Below, in pieces: positions 30,476 to 32,620 of a DNA stretch of 32,620 nt (positions within the stretch are counted from its first letter, which is position 1; the number at the start of each line of letters is the position of its first letter). The stretch spans positions 1 through 32,620 of the forward strand of contig JAAWKA010000019.1 in assembly GCA_022797145.1 (NCBI GenBank), written 5' to 3'. The notes beneath the pieces were generated by a model, which did not search any database, was not told the DNA's origin, and worked only from the letters and a program-made list of their open reading frames with translations. Made by a program: the position numbers and the translations under genes. The stretch comes from Clostridia bacterium. GTDB lineage: Bacteria > Bacillota > Clostridia > TANB77 > CAG-508.

Positions 30476-31049
30476 GAAAAAAACACAATTTAAGATAGAT
30501 ATTTTGGAGACTATTATAAACAAGGAAAGAATAAAAGAATTTAATGAGAAAGCTAATGTAGAATATGATTATATCATTTTTTATGAAAAAATCAATTTTT
30601 TAGTGGAGCTGAAAAATTATATACCATTAAACTATACTAAAAAAAATCAAATATTTATTAATGAGATATTATTAAATCCTATTATAATAAGTAATATAGA
30701 AGATAGAATAAATAACAAAGAAATAATTGAAATAGGAATATTACTAAAACATATTATAAGAAATGCAATACCAAAAGAACAATTTAATATTGAAAAAGAA
30801 GTAGAAAAAATAAAAAGTTTTAATAATTATGATGAAGAAATAACAAAAATTTTTAAAACAAGATTATATAGAATAATAGAAAAGTATTATATACGAAATA
30901 GTTTTTTTAGAACATTGAAATATAAAGTAAATAGAGATAGAATTATAAAAGATTTTATATATAAAGTATTAGAAAATATTGAAAAAGATATACAAAAAAA
31001 CACTAATAATCAATTAGTGTTCAAAGAATTTTTCGGTATCATCATATAA
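30414..31049 (+). CDS. Hypothetical protein, 211 aa
   Basis: A Lys- and Ile-rich helical protein. The first 75 residues alternate strands and helices (TVLIVVKDKNNIAED, YDYIIFYEKINFLVE) and could be a degenerate receiver, but without phosphorylation residues. The rest is helical (FKTRLYRIIEKYYIRNSFF, then IIKDFIYKVLENIEKD). ATG 30414 lies inside the AbrB gene after AAGGAG, so the two are coupled. Its 3' end overlaps the converging Xre gene by 36 bases. No family recognised. Confidence 0.6.
   Translation: MTKGTVLIVVKDKNNIAEDIKKKTQFKIDILETIINKERIKEFNEKANVEYDYIIFYEKINFLVELKNYIPLNYTKKNQIFINEILLNPIIISNIEDRINNKEIIEIGILLKHIIRNAIPKEQFNIEKEVEKIKSFNNYDEEITKIFKTRLYRIIEKYYIRNSFFRTLKYKVNRDRIIKDFIYKVLENIEKDIQKNTNNQLVFKEFFGIII
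30993..31021 (-). terminator. Terminator of the converging Xre gene
   Basis: On the - strand AACACTAAT-TGATT-ATTAGTGTT is followed by TTTTTT, a textbook rho-independent terminator. It includes the stop codon of the Xre gene and lies within the coding part of the + strand gene. Confidence 0.8.
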
Positions 31050-31277
31050 TGTATCAAGACTAACATTTAAAGCCATAGAAAATGCTTTAATCTCGAAATC
31101 TTTGATGAGTCTTTTATTATTTTCTATTTCATAGATGTCTGCTATATACATAGTAACACCAAGCAATTCGAGCTTTCTACATAAATCTGGTTGAGATAGC
31201 TGTTGTTCTTCACGAATCTTTTTTATATTTGAACCGACAATATTTACATTATCGTTTAATTTACGAATAACACCCAT
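31014..31277 (-). CDS. Xre-family regulator
   Basis: An 87-residue HTH protein: GSNIKKIREEQQLSQPDLCRKL near residues 16-37, with YIADIYEIENNKR and AFSMALNVSLDTLY following, the form common in short Clostridia Xre regulators. The frame extends to 31307, but AAAGGAG sets ATG 31277. It stands alone on the - strand, with its own terminator, between the AbrB operon and the response-regulator gene. Confidence 0.85.
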   Translation of the reverse strand: MGVIRKLNDNVNIVGSNIKKIREEQQLSQPDLCRKLELLGVTMYIADIYEIENNKRLIKDFEIKAFSMALNVSLDTLYDDTEKFFEH

Positions 31278-31431
31278 GTAAGTAACTCCTTTCTGCATTT
31301 TAATCATTTTATAATAAATTATAGTGGTAAGTTACAAACTGGGTTTTATGCTTAGAAAAGAATTACATTAAATAGCAATTGAATCTAAAAATATTCTATC
31401 TTACAAAAAATAATGTAAAGGTAGAGAATTT

Positions 31432-31920
31432 ATGGAAGAAAAAATAAGAATTAAAATAATTATAGCAGATGATAATAAAATTTTTTGTAAAATATTAGAA
31501 GAATATTTATTAAAGTTTGAAGAAATAGAAATACTAGGTATTGCTTATACAGATGAAGAGGAAATTAATATGATAGAAAATTTAAAACCAGAAATAGTCA
31601 TAACAGACCTTGTAAGGAAACATAAATATACAGGATTACAAATAATAAAAGACTATAGTAAAAGAAAAGCAAAACCAGAGTTTCTAGTAATTTCAGCTGA
31701 TGAAAAAGAGGATGTAATTGATACTAATTTAAAAATAGGAGGTTACATTGAAAAACCATTTTTTGATTCTTCTATTATTATAGAAGAACTTAGGAGGATA
31801 AAAGCTGAAAAAATACATGAACAGAATCAAATAATGACTCTAAAAGAAATAAAAATAATAGTAAACAATTTTTGGTATAAAATATTGGAATTTTTCAAAA
31901 TAAGAAAGCAGGTGAAATAA
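31432..31920 (+). CDS. Receiver-only response regulator
   Basis: A 162-residue protein. Residues 5-118 form a full CheY-like receiver with Asp13-Asp14 (IIIADDNKIFC), phospho-acceptor Asp59 (EIVITDL) and Lys108 (YIEKPF). The last 40 residues are helical and basic (EIKIIVNNFWYKILEFFKIRK), too short for a standard output domain. It must act through a partner, perhaps the protein encoded next, whose ATG overlaps its stop (ATAATG). No histidine kinase is in the window. Confidence 0.85.
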   Translation: MEEKIRIKIIIADDNKIFCKILEEYLLKFEEIEILGIAYTDEEEINMIENLKPEIVITDLVRKHKYTGLQIIKDYSKRKAKPEFLVISADEKEDVIDTNLKIGGYIEKPFFDSSIIIEELRRIKAEKIHEQNQIMTLKEIKIIVNNFWYKILEFFKIRKQVK

Positions 31921-32405
31921 TGTTAGAACAATTTGAGATAAAGGGAAATCTTAATAGAAGAAAAGTAGTTCAATACTTAAAAAATAGTAAAATTGACTTA
32001 TCAAAATTTACAATACAAGAAAATAAAGATTATCCTGGTGGACTTGAATTAGTAGATAGCAAAAAAAGAAAAATAGTAATATACGATGACTATTTGACAA
32101 AAGAGATACGAGTAATATACAAAGATTTAAATAGAAGCAAACAAAAATTAGAAGCAGATATTGCATTGTTCTCGTGGGATTCATATTTAGAAATTGCAAA
32201 TAAATTGCATCAAACAGTAAGAATAGAACAGTTGGATGAAAAACATATAAGATTTATAAGAACTATAAAATATGAAGATGGTGCAGCAGAAAAAGTTCAT
32301 ACTAGTCAAATATTTGACCAAAATAGTGACTTATATGATATATATGAATATTTTGACAAAGAGAGTGAATTAATGGTAAAACAAATGCAAAAGGTAGAAG
32401 TGTAA
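31920..32405 (+). CDS. Unrecognised protein, tandem paralog 1
   Basis: A 161-residue soluble alpha/beta protein. The N-terminal block (EIKGNLNRRKVVQYLKNSKI, then DYPGGLELVDSKKRKIVIYDDY) is repeated, diverged, in the gene at 32472. Its start overlaps the stop of the response regulator, so the two are translationally coupled and may act together. No family recognised. Confidence 0.65.
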   Translation: MLEQFEIKGNLNRRKVVQYLKNSKIDLSKFTIQENKDYPGGLELVDSKKRKIVIYDDYLTKEIRVIYKDLNRSKQKLEADIALFSWDSYLEIANKLHQTVRIEQLDEKHIRFIRTIKYEDGAAEKVHTSQIFDQNSDLYDIYEYFDKESELMVKQMQKVEV

Positions 32406-32471
32406 GTTAAATTACTAAGGAATATTGATATACTAGAATTTAAAAATTTTTAAGATTAGAAGGTATGAGAA

Positions 32472-32620
32472 ATGTTAGAAAACTTAGAATTAAAAGATAA
32501 CATTTATAGGCAAAAAGTAATTGAATATTTAAAAGAAAGTAGATTTGAACTGGATAAGTACAAAATAAAAAATTTCAAGGACTTTCCAGGAGCTATCGAA
32601 ATGATAGATAAAAAAGGAAG
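32472..32620 (+). CDS. Unrecognised protein, tandem paralog 2 (3' partial)
   Basis: ATG 32472 opens a frame that runs off the right edge (49 residues). It aligns without gaps to the start of the preceding gene: LELKDNIYRQKVIEYLKES against FEIKGNLNRRKVVQYLKNS, and FPGAIEMIDKKGR against YPGGLELVDSKKR. This is a tandem gene duplication. AGAAGGTATGAGA supplies a weak ribosome site. Confidence 0.65.
   Translation, partial: MLENLELKDNIYRQKVIEYLKESRFELDKYKIKNFKDFPGAIEMIDKKG

Noticed and set aside
1..32620. tRNA or rRNA genes as integration targets
   Set aside because: I found no tRNA-like cloverleaf or rRNA segment on either strand. In this AT-rich DNA such genes would stand out by G+C.

Overview
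The window is very AT-rich DNA (A+T roughly 75% by eye) with Shine-Dalgarno sites before most genes, frequent TTG and GTG starts, strong coding-strand bias, and Spo0A-, AbrB- and ECF-type regulators. This fits a low-GC, probably spore-forming-lineage Firmicute, most likely an uncultured gut Clostridia. I cannot name a species. The window is mostly accessory DNA.

Layout. (1) 1-2.75 kb: a run of unrelated accessory genes on the + strand (partial gene, alpha/beta hydrolase, Zn-ribbon-like protein, small membrane protein, unknown, DUF6194-like), closed by a hairpin. (2) 2.75-8.25 kb: two successive integration and lysogeny-type modules on the - strand. Module 1 is Xre repressor, tyrosine integrase, then small genes. 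Module 2 is Xre repressor, then an integrase carrying a one-base frameshift that removes its catalytic tyrosine. A divergent promoter region drives a Cro-like regulator and an excisionase-like protein to the right. Both modules share an operator consensus, ATACAA-N7-TTGTAT. (3) 8.25-12.3 kb: a phage-like replication block with a DnaD-type initiator whose linker DNA is repetitive, a DnaC-type helicase loader, coiled-coil proteins, and an ArpU/RinA-like late regulator. (4) 12.3-12.66 kb: a non-coding region with four consecutive hairpins followed by five copies of a TTCACTAAATGAAC repeat. (5) 12.66-17.5 kb: small mobile-element genes, DNA topoisomerase III, a coiled-coil protein, and a complete AbiEi/AbiEii toxin-antitoxin operon with its own operator and terminator. 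(6) 17.7-22.5 kb: small mostly unknown genes, a RelA/SpoT-type HD hydrolase, Zn-ribbon, LURP-one-like, flavodoxin, AraC and VOC proteins. (7) 22.5-29 kb: an ECF sigma/anti-sigma operon, a high-GC secreted protein gene bracketed by 17-bp inverted repeats, a Spo0A-like regulator with a degenerate receiver, and an ABC exporter. Three promoters of identical architecture (GTAAC-N16-TCTCTATC) sit before the membrane-protein/sigma operon, the Spo0A-like gene and the ABC operon, so these look like one regulon. (8) 29-32.6 kb: small DNA-binding regulators (fused ribbon-helix-helix, double AbrB, Xre), a receiver-only response regulator, and two tandem paralogs of an unrecognised family running off the right edge.

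Regions 2-5 form a coherent integrated mobile element with phage-type control and replication plus topoisomerase III and AbiE defence. No relaxase, coupling protein, terminase or capsid gene is visible. It is therefore a satellite, a plasmid-like integrated element or a decayed one, or the transfer genes lie elsewhere. Its right end cannot be placed from sequence alone. The most interesting unexplained signals are the structured RNA plus repeat array at 12.3-12.66 kb, the ECF regulon joining a Spo0A-like protein to an exporter, and the inverted-repeat-flanked secreted protein cassette.
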